This document shows, in pieces, positions 5,984 through 6,532 of a stretch of 6,532 bases of DNA. The position numbers were made by a program, and so were the translations under genes. The notes under the pieces were generated by a model. It saw nothing but the letters and a program-made list of their open reading frames with translations, was not told the origin of the DNA and made no database searches. Positions within the stretch are counted from its first letter, which is position 1. The number at the start of each line of letters is the position of its first letter. Where the stretch lies: NCBI GenBank assembly GCA_030151145.1, contig JASLEL010000111.1:1-6532 (forward strand). Reading direction: 5' to 3'. The stretch is from Aquirhabdus sp. (lineage in GTDB: Bacteria > Pseudomonadota > Gammaproteobacteria > Pseudomonadales > Moraxellaceae).

Positions 5984-6070
5984 AATCTTCAAATGCATCT
6001 CAGCACCTTTGGTTGATATAGAGGATGGATGGTCCTATAGGTTTGCGGATCATGTTGTTTGAATTTTGGG

Positions 6071-6532
6071 CTATTTACATGGATGCAATGCTGCTTTTCT
6101 TACCTTAGGATTGTTGGTTGTAAGAAGCTCGCCATCAGGTAAAACTAGCTTAAATAGTCTTTGTATATTTTTGTCATTTGTGGCGATGCGTTTTTCCAGT
6201 AAAGCATAAATAAGATACTCCATATCTAAAGCATCATGAACAAGTGTGTCTGAATCTTTTGGGTCAAAAAAGGCTGCGTCAGGGAATTTAATGCAGTTGA
6301 CTGTATATAAAAATAGCGCCTGAATAAATCTGAAGCTTACAGATTGGTGATTGGTTTCCATGGTTTGGGAGATAAGTGATTTTGGATTTTTCTTTATCTC
6401 CTCATACTGCTTTGAAACCCAATTATTTTGATCTGTGGCTATGATTTGCTCTATTTCTTCTTTTGCATTTTTTCTACTCAGGTTGCTTTTTGCAACGAGT
6501 TCAGGATACGTTTCTATTAGAGTTTTTTTACA
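6071..6532 (-). CDS. Partial gene, possible PIN-like domain protein (C-terminal 153 aa)
   Basis: The minus-strand frame ending at TAG (6071-6073) stays open through the internal ATG at 6361 to the window edge, so the start lies to the right. The visible part is 153 residues. Its first half (CKKTLIETYPELVAKSNLSR, then a Lys/Glu-rich helical stretch) is charged and probably alpha-helical. The second half holds DTLVHDALDMEYLIYALLEK, then RIATNDKNIQRLF, with Asp100, Asp103, Glu105 and Asp120 counted from the edge. The D-x-x-D-M-E-Y pattern followed about 15 residues later by ATND resembles the later acidic residues of PIN-like nucleases, which cut RNA and often serve as toxins or defence effectors. 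That is inference from half a domain. The DNA is much more AT-rich than the neighbouring genes, with frequent AAA, ATA and TTT codons, which suggests acquisition. The orientation is convergent with tcdA, 87 bases away. Confidence 0.7.
   Translation of the reverse strand, partial: CKKTLIETYPELVAKSNLSRKNAKEEIEQIIATDQNNWVSKQYEEIKKNPKSLISQTMETNHQSVSFRFIQALFLYTVNCIKFPDAAFFDPKDSDTLVHDALDMEYLIYALLEKRIATNDKNIQRLFKLVLPDGELLTTNNPKVRKAALHPCK

Noticed and set aside
5456..5998. A 180-codon minus-strand open frame inside tcdA
   Set aside because: It is fully antisense to a clear TcdA protein, has no ribosome-binding site and shows no family features.
6017..6039. TATAG/CTATA pairing as a terminator between tcdA and the convergent gene
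   Set aside because: The five-pair AT-rich stem with a large loop and no clear T-run is too weak to call.

Overview
The window looks like a stretch of gammaproteobacterial chromosome. The evidence is a 529-residue peptide chain release factor 3 (the same length as the E. coli protein), a TcdA of the form with a short C-terminal tail, and a YjjV-like TatD hydrolase. All sit in moderately GC-rich DNA with ordinary coding bias. A member of the Pseudomonadales/Moraxellaceae or a neighbouring group fits, but that placement is only an impression from protein style. No mobile element, CRISPR array, tRNA or rRNA is visible.

Layout, left to right. A 76-codon gene of unknown function lies on the minus strand (4-234) and is divergent from prfC. 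The 251-base gap between them carries an extended -10 promoter and a leader with two stem-loops ahead of prfC (486-2075, plus). A strong 13-bp hairpin without a T-tract follows prfC. Next are a probable outer-membrane or periplasmic lipoprotein of unknown function (2269-2931, plus) and a secreted DUF3298/RsiV-like protein (3093-4133, plus) with its own candidate promoter. A TatD-family metal-dependent hydrolase starts either 13 or 82 bases later (ATG 4216 preferred, GTG 4147 possible) and ends at 5121. The plus-strand series closes with tcdA (5165-5983), encoding the enzyme that cyclises t6A to ct6A in tRNA.

Immediately after tcdA the composition turns clearly AT-rich. A convergent minus-strand gene enters from the right edge (6071-6532). 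It is open across all of its visible 153 codons and its start lies outside the window. The spacing of acidic residues in its C-terminal half resembles the second half of a PIN-like nuclease domain. This is the only accessory-looking part of the window and the likeliest edge of acquired DNA.

Functionally, prfC and tcdA both serve translation (termination and decoding accuracy). The lipoprotein and the DUF3298 protein act in the envelope, and TatD is a nuclease or deacylase-type hydrolase. The genes read as co-directional housekeeping neighbours, not as one pathway. I did not find a convincing new multi-gene system. The best leads are the truncated AT-rich gene at the right edge and the structured prfC leader.
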